A stretch of 64,000 bases of DNA, from contig NZ_CP074349.1 of the NCBI RefSeq assembly GCF_018343775.1, forward strand, positions 4,020,001-4,084,000. The letters run 5' to 3'. This document shows, piece by piece, positions 38,222 to 47,567 of this stretch. The notes below the pieces were generated by a model. The model did no database searches and was not told the origin of the DNA. It saw only the letters and a program-made list of their open reading frames with translations. The position numbers were made by a program, and so were the translations under genes. This DNA comes from Pseudomonas cichorii (lineage in GTDB: Bacteria > Pseudomonadota > Gammaproteobacteria > Pseudomonadales > Pseudomonadaceae). Position 1 is the first letter of the stretch; each line of letters begins with the position of its first letter.

Positions 38222-38242
38222 CTATATAGTATTACTATTTAG
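38222..38242. promoter_or_regulatory. Palindromic FadR/GntR-type operator
   Basis: TAGTATTACTA at 38227-38237 fits the FadR-subfamily GntR consensus TNGTNNNACNA exactly, and symmetry extends to CTA...TAG at 38222-38242 with one mismatched pair. It lies in the 156-base gap between the divergent MFS and dehydratase genes. The FadR-type regulator at 40169 is the obvious candidate binder. Confidence 0.7.
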
Positions 38243-38326
38243 ACTGACAACTCTTCCAATGATGGATATTTAGGCTTACCTTAGCCGAAACAAAAGCAAT
38301 TAAGTCTTACAATAAGAGAGCCGACC

Positions 38327-40069
38327 ATGTCTGATTCCGATAAAAAAACGACCCTGCGTTCTGCCCAATGGTTTGGTACTGCCGACAAGAACGGCTTCAT
38401 GTACCGCAGTTGGATGAAGAATCAGGGCATTGCCGATCACCAGTTTCAGGGCAAACCCATTATCGGCATCTGCAACACCTGGTCGGAGCTGACACCCTGC
38501 AACGCTCACTTCCGCACGATTGCCGAGCACGTCAAACGCGGCGTGATCGAGGCAGGTGGCTGGCCTGTTGAATTCCCGGTGTTCTCCAACGGCGAATCCA
38601 ACCTGCGCCCTACCGCGATGTTTACCCGCAACCTGGCCAGCATGGATGTCGAAGAAGCGATTCGCGGCAACCCCATCGATGGCGTGGTGCTGCTGACCGG
38701 CTGCGACAAGACTACGCCCGCCCTGCTGATGGGTGCCGCCAGTTGCGACGTACCCGCCATCGTCGTCACCGGCGGACCGATGCTTAATGGCAAGCATCAA
38801 GGCAAGGACATCGGTGCCGGGACCATCGTCTGGCAAATGCATGAGTCCTATAAGGCCGGACAGATCGGCCTGGACGAGTTCCTGTCCGCAGAAGCCGGCA
38901 TGTCCCGCTCGGCAGGCACCTGCAACACCATGGGCACGGCCTCGACCATGGCTTGCATGGCCGAAGCGCTGGGCACTTCCCTGCCCCACAACGCCGCCAT
39001 TCCGGCCGTGGACTCACGCCGTTACGTGCTGGCGCATATGTCCGGCATGCGCGCCGTGGACATGGTTCGCGAAGACCTGCGCCTGTCGAAGATCCTCACT
39101 AAAGCGGCGTTCGAGAACGCGATCCGGGTCAATGCCGCCATTGGCGGCTCGACCAACGCCGTCATCCACCTCAAAGCCATCGCCGGTCGCATCGGTGTGG
39201 ACCTGGAACTCGATGACTGGACCCGCATCGGTCGCGGCATGCCGACCATCGTCGACCTTCAGCCGTCCGGGCGCTTTCTGATGGAAGAGTTCTACTATTC
39301 GGGCGGCCTGCCCGCCGTATTGCGGCGCATGAACGAAGCCAGCCTGCTGCCCAACCCCGATGCATTGACCGTCAATGGCAAGAGCATCGGCGAAAACACC
39401 CGCAATGCGCCGATCTATGGCGAAGACCAAGTCATCCGCGCACTGGATAACCCTATTCGCGCCGATGGCGGCATCTGCGTCCTGCGCGGCAACCTCGCGC
39501 CGCTGGGTGCGGTGCTCAAGCCTTCGGCGGCCACGCCTGCGCTGATGCAGCATCGTGGCCGGGCCGTGGTGTTCGAGAATTTCGAGATGTACAAGTCGCG
39601 CATCAACGATCTGGATCTGGACATTGATGCCAGCTCGGTGATGGTCCTCAAGAACTGCGGCCCCAAGGGTTATCCGGGCATGGCAGAAGTGGGCAACATG
39701 GGCTTGCCAGCCAAACTGCTGGCCCAGGGCGTGACAGACATGGTGCGGATTTCCGATGCACGCATGAGCGGCACTGCCTACGGCACGGTGGTGTTGCATG
39801 TGGCACCGGAAGCGGCAGCAGGCGGACCGTTGGCGGTGGTGCAGGAAGGCGACTGGATCGAACTCGACTGTGCCAACGGGCGACTGCATCTGGATATTCC
39901 GGATGCAGAACTGCAAGCACGACTGGCCGACTGGCAGGCACCTCAGCAACTGCTGGCTGGCGGCTATCGCCAACTCTATGTCGACCGGGTAATGCAGGCC
40001 GATCAGGGTTGCGATTTTGATTTTCTGGTCGGTTGCCGAGGTGCCGAAGTGCCCCGTCACTCACATTAA
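38327..40069 (+). CDS. IlvD/Edd-family sugar-acid dehydratase (L-arabinonate dehydratase-like)
   Basis: 580 aa. The three cysteines expected to bind the Fe-S cluster lie in NTWSELTPCNAH, LLTGCDKTTPAL and SAGTCNTMGTAST; DARMSGTAYGTVVLH is the C-terminal signature. Length and WFGTADKNGFMYRSWMKNQG fit pentonate/hexonate dehydratases of the AraC/XylD type, not dihydroxyacid dehydratase. It removes water from an aldonate to give the 2-keto-3-deoxy acid. Transcribed from the operator-bearing divergent region; a hairpin follows. Confidence 0.87.
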   Translation: MSDSDKKTTLRSAQWFGTADKNGFMYRSWMKNQGIADHQFQGKPIIGICNTWSELTPCNAHFRTIAEHVKRGVIEAGGWPVEFPVFSNGESNLRPTAMFTRNLASMDVEEAIRGNPIDGVVLLTGCDKTTPALLMGAASCDVPAIVVTGGPMLNGKHQGKDIGAGTIVWQMHESYKAGQIGLDEFLSAEAGMSRSAGTCNTMGTASTMACMAEALGTSLPHNAAIPAVDSRRYVLAHMSGMRAVDMVREDLRLSKILTKAAFENAIRVNAAIGGSTNAVIHLKAIAGRIGVDLELDDWTRIGRGMPTIVDLQPSGRFLMEEFYYSGGLPAVLRRMNEASLLPNPDALTVNGKSIGENTRNAPIYGEDQVIRALDNPIRADGGICVLRGNLAPLGAVLKPSAATPALMQHRGRAVVFENFEMYKSRINDLDLDIDASSVMVLKNCGPKGYPGMAEVGNMGLPAKLLAQGVTDMVRISDARMSGTAYGTVVLHVAPEAAAGGPLAVVQEGDWIELDCANGRLHLDIPDAELQARLADWQAPQQLLAGGYRQLYVDRVMQADQGCDFDFLVGCRGAEVPRHSH

Positions 40070-40080
40070 GTGACGATAAT

Positions 40081-40109
40081 GGCGGGAAGCCATAGGTACG
40101 GCTCCCGCC
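40081..40109 (+). terminator. Hairpin after the dehydratase gene
   Basis: GGCGGGA-AGCC and GGCT-CCCGCC pair around an 8-base loop just after the stop. No T-run follows, so termination may be incomplete and allow read-through into the regulator gene. Confidence 0.55.
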
Positions 40110-40168
40110 CTCGATGTTGTGCAATGTTATGATGCGCGGCATCACTGCCAGGATCGATTTGCGCTCCC

Positions 40169-40885
40169 ATGGATTACCGAAAGCCCTCCGACCGTAAAAG
40201 CATGCACTCGCGTATTGTCCAGGAACTGGGCATGCAGATCGTTTCCGGCCGTTTCAAACCTGATGACAAGCTGCCTGCCGAAGCCCTGCTCTGCGAGGAG
40301 TACGCCGTCAGCCGTCCGGTGTTGCGTGAAGCCACACGGGTATTGGTCGCCAAAGGGCTGGTGTATTCACGCCCGCGGGTCGGGACGGTGGTCAAGGCAC
40401 GTCGCGAATGGCACCTGCTCGACCCGGATGTGTTGCATTGGGTCATGCAGAGTTCACCGCAGAACGAGTTCTTCAATCTGCTGACCAACGTACGGGCAGT
40501 GATCGAACCCGCAGTGGCAGCTTTGGCTGCGCAACATGCCACCGATGAGGAAATTGCTTCCATCGGCGAAGCCTACCAGCGCATGGAAGATGCCCCGACG
40601 CCTGAAGCCTTGCTGCAGCCGGACCTGGACTTCCACAGCCGCATCGCCGATGCGACCCACAACGATCTGCTGGCCCATCTGTGCAACATGCTGTCGCTGG
40701 CATTGCGTGAAGCCCTCAAACACTCCAACAAACGCCCCAACCTGCATGAACTGGCGCTGCCGCGACACAAGGCGATTCTCACCGCCATCCAGAACCGCGA
40801 CGCCCTCGGCGCCCGGCATGCAACGCTGGTGCAGCTGGATGATGCGAGGAATGCATTGAGTGTGGTGTTGGGGGTTCCCGAATAA
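40169..40885 (+). CDS. GntR regulator, FadR subfamily
   Basis: 238 aa. Winged helix at residues about 12-75 (SRIVQELGMQIVSGRFKPDDKLPAEALLCEEYAVSRPVLREATRVL) and an all-helical FCD domain with metal-binding residues in DLDFHSRIADATHND, SLALREAL and LPRHKAILTAI. Controls the neighbouring aldonate genes, probably through the palindrome at 38.23 kb, with a keto-deoxy acid as effector. The stop codon falls within the left arm of a REP palindrome. Confidence 0.9.
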   Translation: MDYRKPSDRKSMHSRIVQELGMQIVSGRFKPDDKLPAEALLCEEYAVSRPVLREATRVLVAKGLVYSRPRVGTVVKARREWHLLDPDVLHWVMQSSPQNEFFNLLTNVRAVIEPAVAALAAQHATDEEIASIGEAYQRMEDAPTPEALLQPDLDFHSRIADATHNDLLAHLCNMLSLALREALKHSNKRPNLHELALPRHKAILTAIQNRDALGARHATLVQLDDARNALSVVLGVPE

Positions 40886-40918
40886 ATTCGCTCCCATCCT
40901 GTGGGAGCGAATTTATTC
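40880..40918. repeat. REP element / bidirectional terminator
   Basis: A perfect 17-bp inverted repeat (arms at 40880-40896 and 40902-40918; core GCTCCCA/TGGGAGC) with a 5-base loop between two convergent genes. The left arm includes the last codon and stop of the GntR gene. Typical Pseudomonas REP sequence. Confidence 0.9.
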
Positions 40919-40928
40919 GCGAAAAGGC

Positions 40929-43322
40929 TCAATGTGAAAACAGCGAATTCCCCACCTTCCCGGCCATTTTCTCCGGTTTGATCAGGAACCGCGCCAGCGC
41001 TGGCAGCAGCCAGAGCGCGCCGAACATGTTCCACAGCAACATGAAGGTCAGCATCAGGCCCATGTCCGCCTGGAACTTGATCGCCGAGAAGATCCAGGTG
41101 CAGACCCCAATCGCCAGGCACAGGCCTGTGAACAGCACGGCCTTGCCTGTGGACTTGAGGGTTTCGTAATAGGCTTCCTGCAATGGCAAGCCTGCACGCA
41201 GGAAACTCTCCAGGCGGCTGTAGATATAAATGCCGTAATCGACACCGATCCCCACACCCAGCGCCACCACCGGCAAGGTCGCGACCTTCACGCCAATCCC
41301 CATGAACGCCATCAGCGCGTTACCCAGCACCGAGGTCAGTACCAGTGGCAGGACGATACACAGCGTCGCCGCCCAGGAACGGAAGGTGATCATGCACATG
41401 GCCGCGACACAGATATAAACCAGGATCAGGATAATCAGCTCGGACTGCTTGATCACTTCGTTGGTCGCGGCCTCGATCCCGGCATTACCGGCTGCCAGCA
41501 GGAATTGCAGGTCCGGCGTGTTGTTCTCCTTGGCGAAGTCCTGCACCGCATGCACGGCGCGGTCCAGGGTTTCGGCCTTGTGATCGTTGAGGAACACCAG
41601 CAGCGGTGCCAGAGAGCAATCGTTGTTATACAGGCCGTCGGCGCGGGCGATGGAGCTGTTGAGCACGTCCTTGTTGCGCGACAGGGATTCCCATTTCAGG
41701 TTGCCCTCGTTCATACCCTTGATGACCTGCTTGGACACAGTCACCAGAGAGATGGCCGACTGCACGCCCGGTGTGTTTTCCATCTTCCAGGCCAGCTCAT
41801 TGATGGCCGACATGGTTGGATAGGCCGAGCAGCCCTCACGCGGAGTCTTGACCATCACCACCAGCACGTCCGAACTGGTGGAGTAGTGGCTGATGATGAA
41901 ATTGTTGTCCTGGTTATAGCGCGAGTCGGGGCGCAGCTCGGGAGCGCCCTGATCCAGGTCGCCGATCTTCAGGTTCTGGCTGTACCAGAGGCCGCCACCA
42001 AAGGCCAGCAGCGCCAGGACGATGGAAACCGGAGCGACTTTCGGGCTGGCGAAGTTCGACAGCAGACGCCAGAACGGATGCTCGGACACCGCATCCTGCT
42101 TGCTGCGCACCACTGCTCTCTTGCTGATACCGACATAGGAAATCGCCACCGGCAGCAGAATCAGGTTGGTGAACACGATCACTGCCACACCGATGGAAGC
42201 GCCGATGGCCAGTTCGCGGATCACGCCGATATCGATGATCAGCAAGGTAATGAAGCCCACGGCATCGGCCAGAATCGCAATCATCCCCGGCAGGAACAAC
42301 TGGCGAAACGTCCGGCGCGCAGCGGTCAGGGCATTGTCCGCATCGCTGGATTGCAGCGCGATACCGTTGATCTTCTGCACGCCATGGGAAATACCGATGG
42401 CAAAAATCAGGAACGGTACCAGCATCGAATACGGGTCGATGCCGAAGCCCACCACATGCATCAACCCGAGCTGCCAGATCACGGCAATCAGCGTGGTACT
42501 CAATACCGCGATGGTGCTGCGGATGCAGCGCGTGAACCAGATCAGCAAGACCAGTGTAATGACAAAGGCAACGCCGAAGAACATCACCACCATGAACAGG
42601 CCGTCGATCAGGTCACCGACCTTCTTGGCGAAACCGACGATGTGAATCTTGATGTTCGGGTTCTGCGCCTGATACTTGTCGCGGATCTTTTCTTCGAGCT
42701 GATGGGAGAACTGCTGGTAATCCAGTGCAAGCAACTTGCCCTGATCCGCCGGGTCCGGGTAGGACTCCATCAGCGGCACATCGATGATGCTGGACTTGAA
42801 GTCGTTGGCGACCAGCCGCCCTACCTGCCCGGACTTGAGCACGTTATTGCGCAACTGATCGAGGCTCTTGTCCGAGCCGTCATAGCTCTGGGGGATGACT
42901 TCGCCACCGGCAAAGCCCTCTTCGGTCACTTCGGTCCAGCGAACGCTGGGGCTCCACAGCGACTTGAGGCCCGAGCGGTCCACGCCGGAGATGTAGAACA
43001 CCTCGTCGTTGATCTCGCGCAGGGTTTCCATGTAGCCCTTGGAGAAGATGTCGCCATCCAGTGCTTCGACGGAAATGCGCACGGTATTGCCCAGGTTCGC
43101 CAGGTCATTGCGGTGCGCCATCATGTTCTGGATGAACGGATGATCCAGCGGGATCATTTTCTCGAAACTGGTGGACGGCCGAACCTGCAGGGCCTGCCAG
43201 AACAGAAAGATGCTGGTCAGCAGACACAGCAGGATCACTGTCGGGCGATTGTTGAAGATCAGGCGTTCAAGGAAAGTTGCCTTTTCGCCTTTATGCTGCT
43301 GTTCGTGATGAAGGTTGGTCAT
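40929..43322 (-). CDS. RND-superfamily (MMPL-type) exporter
   Basis: 797 aa. Two repeats of one membrane segment, a periplasmic loop (about residues 60-230 and 440-620) and five to six membrane segments, the MMPL/HAE3 layout. AIGISHGVQKINGIAL in the first block and VGIGVDYGIYIYSRLESF in the second occupy the TM4 proton-relay position. Half the size of HAE1 pumps, and no membrane-fusion or TolC gene is adjacent, so it likely moves a lipid or hydrophobic compound. Its partner is the YCF48-type gene 27 bases upstream. In other pseudomonads this pair usually travels with DUF1302/DUF1329 genes, absent here. Confidence 0.87.
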   Translation of the reverse strand: MTNLHHEQQHKGEKATFLERLIFNNRPTVILLCLLTSIFLFWQALQVRPSTSFEKMIPLDHPFIQNMMAHRNDLANLGNTVRISVEALDGDIFSKGYMETLREINDEVFYISGVDRSGLKSLWSPSVRWTEVTEEGFAGGEVIPQSYDGSDKSLDQLRNNVLKSGQVGRLVANDFKSSIIDVPLMESYPDPADQGKLLALDYQQFSHQLEEKIRDKYQAQNPNIKIHIVGFAKKVGDLIDGLFMVVMFFGVAFVITLVLLIWFTRCIRSTIAVLSTTLIAVIWQLGLMHVVGFGIDPYSMLVPFLIFAIGISHGVQKINGIALQSSDADNALTAARRTFRQLFLPGMIAILADAVGFITLLIIDIGVIRELAIGASIGVAVIVFTNLILLPVAISYVGISKRAVVRSKQDAVSEHPFWRLLSNFASPKVAPVSIVLALLAFGGGLWYSQNLKIGDLDQGAPELRPDSRYNQDNNFIISHYSTSSDVLVVMVKTPREGCSAYPTMSAINELAWKMENTPGVQSAISLVTVSKQVIKGMNEGNLKWESLSRNKDVLNSSIARADGLYNNDCSLAPLLVFLNDHKAETLDRAVHAVQDFAKENNTPDLQFLLAAGNAGIEAATNEVIKQSELIILILVYICVAAMCMITFRSWAATLCIVLPLVLTSVLGNALMAFMGIGVKVATLPVVALGVGIGVDYGIYIYSRLESFLRAGLPLQEAYYETLKSTGKAVLFTGLCLAIGVCTWIFSAIKFQADMGLMLTFMLLWNMFGALWLLPALARFLIKPEKMAGKVGNSLFSH

Positions 43323-43349
43323 GCCTGAATGTCCCCGCCCTGAAGGTTC

Positions 43350-44390
43350 TTATTGTTGGGTCGTCTCGGCACCCGTAGGCGAGGCGACGCGCACGCCTCC
43401 CTGCCCTACCAGAATCAGATTGCCTCGGTCATTGGTGGTCACGCCGGCCAGTGAAATACGGTCGGGGCGGTTGAATATCTCGAAAATCTGGCCATCATCG
43501 GTGCTGCGCATGACGCTGCCGCCATTGCCCACCAGAATCAGCGAACCATCGGCCAGCAAGGTGGCATTGGCCAGACCGAACTCCAGCGGCCCGCGGGCTG
43601 CATTCAGGGAGATGGTTTCCCACGTATCGCCAAAATCGGTGGAGCGAAACAGATTGCCCCGCAGGCCATAGGCCAATAGCGTCGAGGGCTGGGCAGTGCC
43701 GGTCACACCGAACAATGAGCCTTGATAAGGGCCTTCGAGCTTTTCCCAGCTCTGGCCGTCATCGCCGGAACGGAACATGCTGCCCGCTTCACCGACAATG
43801 AACAGGCCGGCGTCCTTGACCTGAGCGATGCTGTTGAGATGAAACTGATCTTCGTTATCGAGCAGGTCGCTGACATCTTCCCACTGCTTGCCGCCATCGG
43901 TGGTGGTCAACAATGCGCCATAGGCCCCTACGGCAAAACCGTTATTCAGGTCCTTGAACCAGACATCCAGCAAAGGCGCCTCGCGCTTGAGGTCCTCGAA
44001 CTGCTTGCTCCAGGTCTTGCCGCCATCGGTGGTGGCAAGTACCTGGGCATCATGGCCGACAGCCCAGCCGTGCTGTTCATCGACAAAGTACACCGCCGTC
44101 AGCAATTGGCGGGTCGGCACTTTAGCCTGCACCCAGCTCTTGCCCTGATCGTCGGAATAGAGAATATGGCCGTGATCGCCAACCACCACCAACCGCGGAC
44201 CGGCATGGGCCACGTCCAGCAACAAACCACGTGAGGCCTTGGTGGATTCGATGGAATAGGTAGCGTCTGCGGAAGGTTTTGCAGGATCGGAAGCGGCCTG
44301 TGAAACAGTTGCTGATGTCAGAAGCGCAATGCAAAGCGCCAGGGACAGGCCCGCGGATGATCGGGTGCGCCGGATGAAGGGCTCACTCAT
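43350..44390 (-). CDS. YCF48-type periplasmic beta-propeller protein
   Basis: 346 aa with GGGAGAAG before the ATG. A signal peptide ends near VSQAA, then about seven photosynthesis-assembly (YCF48/HCF136) blades with Asp-box-like loops: SDDQGKSWVQ, TTDGGKTWSK, TTDGGKQWED, SGDDGQSWEK, STDFGDTWET. Likely a periplasmic scaffold or accessory factor for the RND exporter encoded downstream in the same operon. Function unproven. Confidence 0.85.
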   Translation of the reverse strand: MSEPFIRRTRSSAGLSLALCIALLTSATVSQAASDPAKPSADATYSIESTKASRGLLLDVAHAGPRLVVVGDHGHILYSDDQGKSWVQAKVPTRQLLTAVYFVDEQHGWAVGHDAQVLATTDGGKTWSKQFEDLKREAPLLDVWFKDLNNGFAVGAYGALLTTTDGGKQWEDVSDLLDNEDQFHLNSIAQVKDAGLFIVGEAGSMFRSGDDGQSWEKLEGPYQGSLFGVTGTAQPSTLLAYGLRGNLFRSTDFGDTWETISLNAARGPLEFGLANATLLADGSLILVGNGGSVMRSTDDGQIFEIFNRPDRISLAGVTTNDRGNLILVGQGGVRVASPTGAETTQQ

Positions 44391-44536
44391 GGACTTCTCC
44401 CGTTATTGTTATCAGGTGTTTTCTGTAGGCCGGAACGCTCTAGCCTTACCCTTTTGGAAGCAGTCACATCCTAGTCGGCTTTTCAAATCCGTGACAATCG
44501 ACAACTCGTTATCTTTTGTTAAGCGCCGGTCGGGCC

Positions 44537-45694
44537 TCAATCAATCACGACATGAGGCAAAAACCGGCTGGTGTCCTTGGTAATCAGGCTCTCGTCTTCA
44601 CGAATGCCGATTCCCGAGGCCAGGTCACCGATCACCCAGGAGCCGATCAGGGTGTAGCTGTCGTCGAATTTCGGCAGTGGCGAATAGGCTTGCAGGATAT
44701 AGGGCGCATCAGTGTACGGCCCGTCGACGGCAATGACCTGATCGCCCGGTGTGCGCATCTCGATATTGGCGCCCTCGCGGGAGAAATACGGTTTGCGCAC
44801 CCAGCCTTTGGGGACAGGCTTTTCGGGGTTGCGGTCGATATGGGCAGGCAGCAGGTTCGGATGGCCTTCGTTGAACTGCCACAAAAACGGCAATATACCC
44901 TTGTTGCTCAGGATCGACTTCCAGGCTGGCTCGACGAACTGGGTGCCACTGGCCGCCACGTGCTGGCCAAACGGTTCGTGAAAGATATGCTCCCAGGCAT
45001 GCAACTTGAAAAGCCGCTCGATCCAGCGCCCTTCCATGTCCACGAAACGCCCTTCGTCGGTGAGCCCGATATCTTCGATATCGATATGCCGTGCATCGAT
45101 GCCGACATGGGCCGCCATGCGGCGCAGAAAATCCGTGGTGCCCCGGTCTTCCACCGAACCGGACATCGACGAAAAGTAGAACGGGCTGGTGCGCGGAAAC
45201 TCGGCAAAGGCCCGCACAACGTCTTCTGCAATGGAGTTGAACTGAGTCGCGTGAGCCGGCAACACGCCCCGCGCCATCTGCTCTTCGAGCCAGAGCAGCT
45301 GAAATGCCCCGGCTTCCATCAGGCTGGTGGGCGTATCGGCATTGATTTCGTACATCTTCGCCGGGCCGGTGCCATCGTAGGCAAAGTCGAAACGCCCGTA
45401 GAGATGCGGGTGTCCCTGCTTCCATGAGCTGCGGATCAGGTCGAAGAACGCCTCGGGAATCGCCAGTTGCTCCAGCAGTTCTTCGCTGTCCACGATCCGC
45501 GACACCGCATCCAGGCACATCTGGTGAAGCTCCTGGGTCGGCGCTTCAAGATCGCGGGTGACCTGCTGCTCGGTGAACAGGTAATACCCGCGCTCATCCC
45601 AATAGCGTTCGCCATCGATCGTGTGAAAGTTGAACCCCTCACGCTCTGCGGTGCTTCGCCAGTCCGGGCGCTCCTGGATGCTGATCTTTTTCAT
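44537..45694 (-). CDS. Glutathionylspermidine synthase-like ATP-grasp ligase (YgiC/YjfC)
   Basis: 385 aa. ATP-grasp ligase of the preATP-grasp/GSPS type: YGRFDFAYDGTGPAKMYEINADTPTSLMEAGAFQLLW, KGWVRKPYFSREGANIEMRTPG and IGSWVIGDLASGIGIREDE. It lacks the amidase domain of true glutathionylspermidine synthetase and, like E. coli YgiC/YjfC, probably joins a peptide and an amine or amino acid. Last gene of the yjf-type cluster on the minus strand, 12 bases from ygiB. Confidence 0.87.
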   Translation of the reverse strand: MKKISIQERPDWRSTAEREGFNFHTIDGERYWDERGYYLFTEQQVTRDLEAPTQELHQMCLDAVSRIVDSEELLEQLAIPEAFFDLIRSSWKQGHPHLYGRFDFAYDGTGPAKMYEINADTPTSLMEAGAFQLLWLEEQMARGVLPAHATQFNSIAEDVVRAFAEFPRTSPFYFSSMSGSVEDRGTTDFLRRMAAHVGIDARHIDIEDIGLTDEGRFVDMEGRWIERLFKLHAWEHIFHEPFGQHVAASGTQFVEPAWKSILSNKGILPFLWQFNEGHPNLLPAHIDRNPEKPVPKGWVRKPYFSREGANIEMRTPGDQVIAVDGPYTDAPYILQAYSPLPKFDDSYTLIGSWVIGDLASGIGIREDESLITKDTSRFLPHVVID

Positions 45695-45706
45695 GGGCCG
45701 CTTTCC

Positions 45707-46447
45707 TCAACCGCCGAAACTGCTGCCGCCGCTGCTCTTCCCGCCCCAGCCACTGCGCGCCGAAGCCTGACTGCCGAAGCCGCCACGCGAAATCGTCGAA
45801 GACACCGACGAACCGGAACCGGAACTGCCAAGGCTGCGTCCCAGCGTACTCTTGCTGTAGCTCTTGTCAGGGCTGTACCTGGCCTGGGTGGACCGGCTGA
45901 AGGTTTTGCCCCTGTCTATCTGGCCAGGCAAGGTAGAGACGTAATACCCGCCACGATCATCGCGAGTCTGATAAACGGGCTGCGAGTAGTAGCGCTGATT
46001 GCCAAAACCGTTGCTGAGCAGGTTACCGATCAGCAACCCGGTCAACAGGCCACTGGTGCCGCTCATGCCAGCAGGCGCTGACTGGGCAACTTCCTGGTTG
46101 GCCCTGTCCAGGGCTTCCTTGGGGACATTGCCGGAGAAACCCAGCTCGAACCCGCCCATTTTCGGCATGTACTTGCCGTCAGATGTGACCTGACAGTAAT
46201 CCGGCACGAAGTCGGCATCGCAGGAAGCCTTGTCATCGTAAGTGGGTGCAATACGCCGATGATCGGACAAGGCCTGCATATAGGCATCCGAGCACACATC
46301 GACGGGCACTTTGGACTCGACACACTCCTGAACGGTCTTGAAGTTGGCCTGGGCAGTGAAATTCGAGGTGTCGTCCGGTGAACCACATCCGGAAAGAGCG
46401 AGGGGAAGCGTGCTGGCAAGCACAAGTTTTGCTGGACTGCGTCTCAT
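45707..46447 (-). CDS. DUF1190 lipoprotein-like protein (YgiB/YjfM)
   Basis: 246 aa with AAGGAG before the ATG. The N-terminus reads like a lipoprotein signal ending LALSGC. A cysteine-containing middle region (VQECVESKVPVDVCSDAY, CDADFVPDYCQ) and a Ser/Gly-rich tail (residues about 170-246) fit DUF1190 of E. coli YgiB. Always next to YgiC-type ligases; its glycine-rich tail might be a ligase substrate, but this is a guess. Confidence 0.82.
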   Translation of the reverse strand: MRRSPAKLVLASTLPLALSGCGSPDDTSNFTAQANFKTVQECVESKVPVDVCSDAYMQALSDHRRIAPTYDDKASCDADFVPDYCQVTSDGKYMPKMGGFELGFSGNVPKEALDRANQEVAQSAPAGMSGTSGLLTGLLIGNLLSNGFGNQRYYSQPVYQTRDDRGGYYVSTLPGQIDRGKTFSRSTQARYSPDKSYSKSTLGRSLGSSGSGSSVSSTISRGGFGSQASARSGWGGKSSGGSSFGG

Positions 46448-46474
46448 CGTGAGTCTCCTTGACCGTCGCCGCTG

Positions 46475-46900
46475 TCAGACCGAAGGGGTCATGCAGGCCG
46501 CGTTGAGCAGACCGACGCTGATCGCGACACTGGCCGAGTAGATGGCCGCTGCCGTCTCGCCACGGGCAATACGCGCCGAAAGGCCCTTGAGCACCAGACT
46601 GGTGACCCCGAACGCCAGCAGTTGCACCACCGCCGCGATCACCACCCAGACGATCACGTCCAGAATGCCGACGCTGTACGTGATGATGTTGCTGGCCGGC
46701 AGCGCAAAACCGATCAGCGAGCCGCCCAGCGCCAGGGCTGCCGCGACATTGTTCTCGCGGATCAGGGCAAACTCTTTGTGAGGCGTGACCCTGCTGTAGA
46801 TGAACTGGAACAGGGCGAACAGAATCGCCGCCACCAGGATGTACATGATGAAACCAAACACGGCAGTGGCGTTGAGCGACATACGCAGCGCGTCGATCAT
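46475..46900 (-). CDS. DUF350 membrane protein (YjfL)
   Basis: 141 aa, four membrane segments. Two DUF350 units: FIMYILVAAILFALFQFIYSRV with AAALALGGSLIGFALPASNII, and VVIAAVVQLLAFGVTSLVL with AAIYSASVAISVGLLNAACM. The GGSLIGFA/ASVAISVGLLNAA pair is diagnostic. Found in PspA/YjfI-type envelope clusters; role unknown. Confidence 0.85.
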   Translation of the reverse strand: MIDALRMSLNATAVFGFIMYILVAAILFALFQFIYSRVTPHKEFALIRENNVAAALALGGSLIGFALPASNIITYSVGILDVIVWVVIAAVVQLLAFGVTSLVLKGLSARIARGETAAAIYSASVAISVGLLNAACMTPSV

Positions 46901-46913
46901 GGGGATTTCCTTG

Positions 46914-47567
46914 TCATAGAACGTTGATATCAGTGGATTGCAGCGTTACGCCAACCGCCGTTGTCAGGGTTATGGCACCTTCTTCGTCTTCCTCTACCGA
47001 AAACAGCAGAAATTCCCGACGATTGATCAAACCCGTTTCCCGGGCGTACAGCATGCTCAGGTGCTTGATGCGATAGCCCCCGTCGGGGCTGCTCACATCT
47101 TCGTCCATGGGCGTCAGCTCGGTCTGACCGGTTTCGGTCCCCCACTGGCGCTCGAACACTTCGCCGTCGTGCTCATAGGTCGGCAGGCCGATGTTCGAGG
47201 ACGGACCGGTCAGGCGCAGCAATTCATCCTTGCTGGCAATGGGCGAGGCACTGTAATAGCCGAAGAGAATGATGTCCTGAATATCTTCAGGATGGGGGCC
47301 GTTGCTGACCACCTGCAGAAAATAATCCTCGTTATCCAGATAGAAACGATGGATGGACATCGACTGGCCCAAGTCGATACGGCCCACGGCCCAGACCTTT
47401 TCATCGCCCGGCAACACCACTTCGGAGTGACCGTCGAGCAGCATTTTCAGCGAAGAATCCAGGCACAGCATGCGCCCCGACGCCAGGCCAAGAGGGCTGG
47501 TCGAGCCGCTGGCGTTACCGGACGACTTGGGCGCCTCCAGTCCCATGGCACGTTTGAACCAACTCAT
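46914..47567 (-). CDS. DUF2491 family protein (YjfK)
   Basis: 217 aa, cytosolic, no membrane segment. Acidic and mostly beta; recognisable as YjfK/DUF2491 by its place and by text such as FLQVVSNGPHPEDIQDIILFGYY. Its start overlaps the stop of the channel gene by 4 bases. Confidence 0.8.
   Translation of the reverse strand: MSWFKRAMGLEAPKSSGNASGSTSPLGLASGRMLCLDSSLKMLLDGHSEVVLPGDEKVWAVGRIDLGQSMSIHRFYLDNEDYFLQVVSNGPHPEDIQDIILFGYYSASPIASKDELLRLTGPSSNIGLPTYEHDGEVFERQWGTETGQTELTPMDEDVSSPDGGYRIKHLSMLYARETGLINRREFLLFSVEEDEEGAITLTTAVGVTLQSTDINVL

Noticed and set aside
41505..43328. A 607-aa open frame opposite the MMPL exporter
   Set aside because: Hydrophobic transporter codons read backwards give a polar His/Gln/Arg-rich text; no start context or homology.
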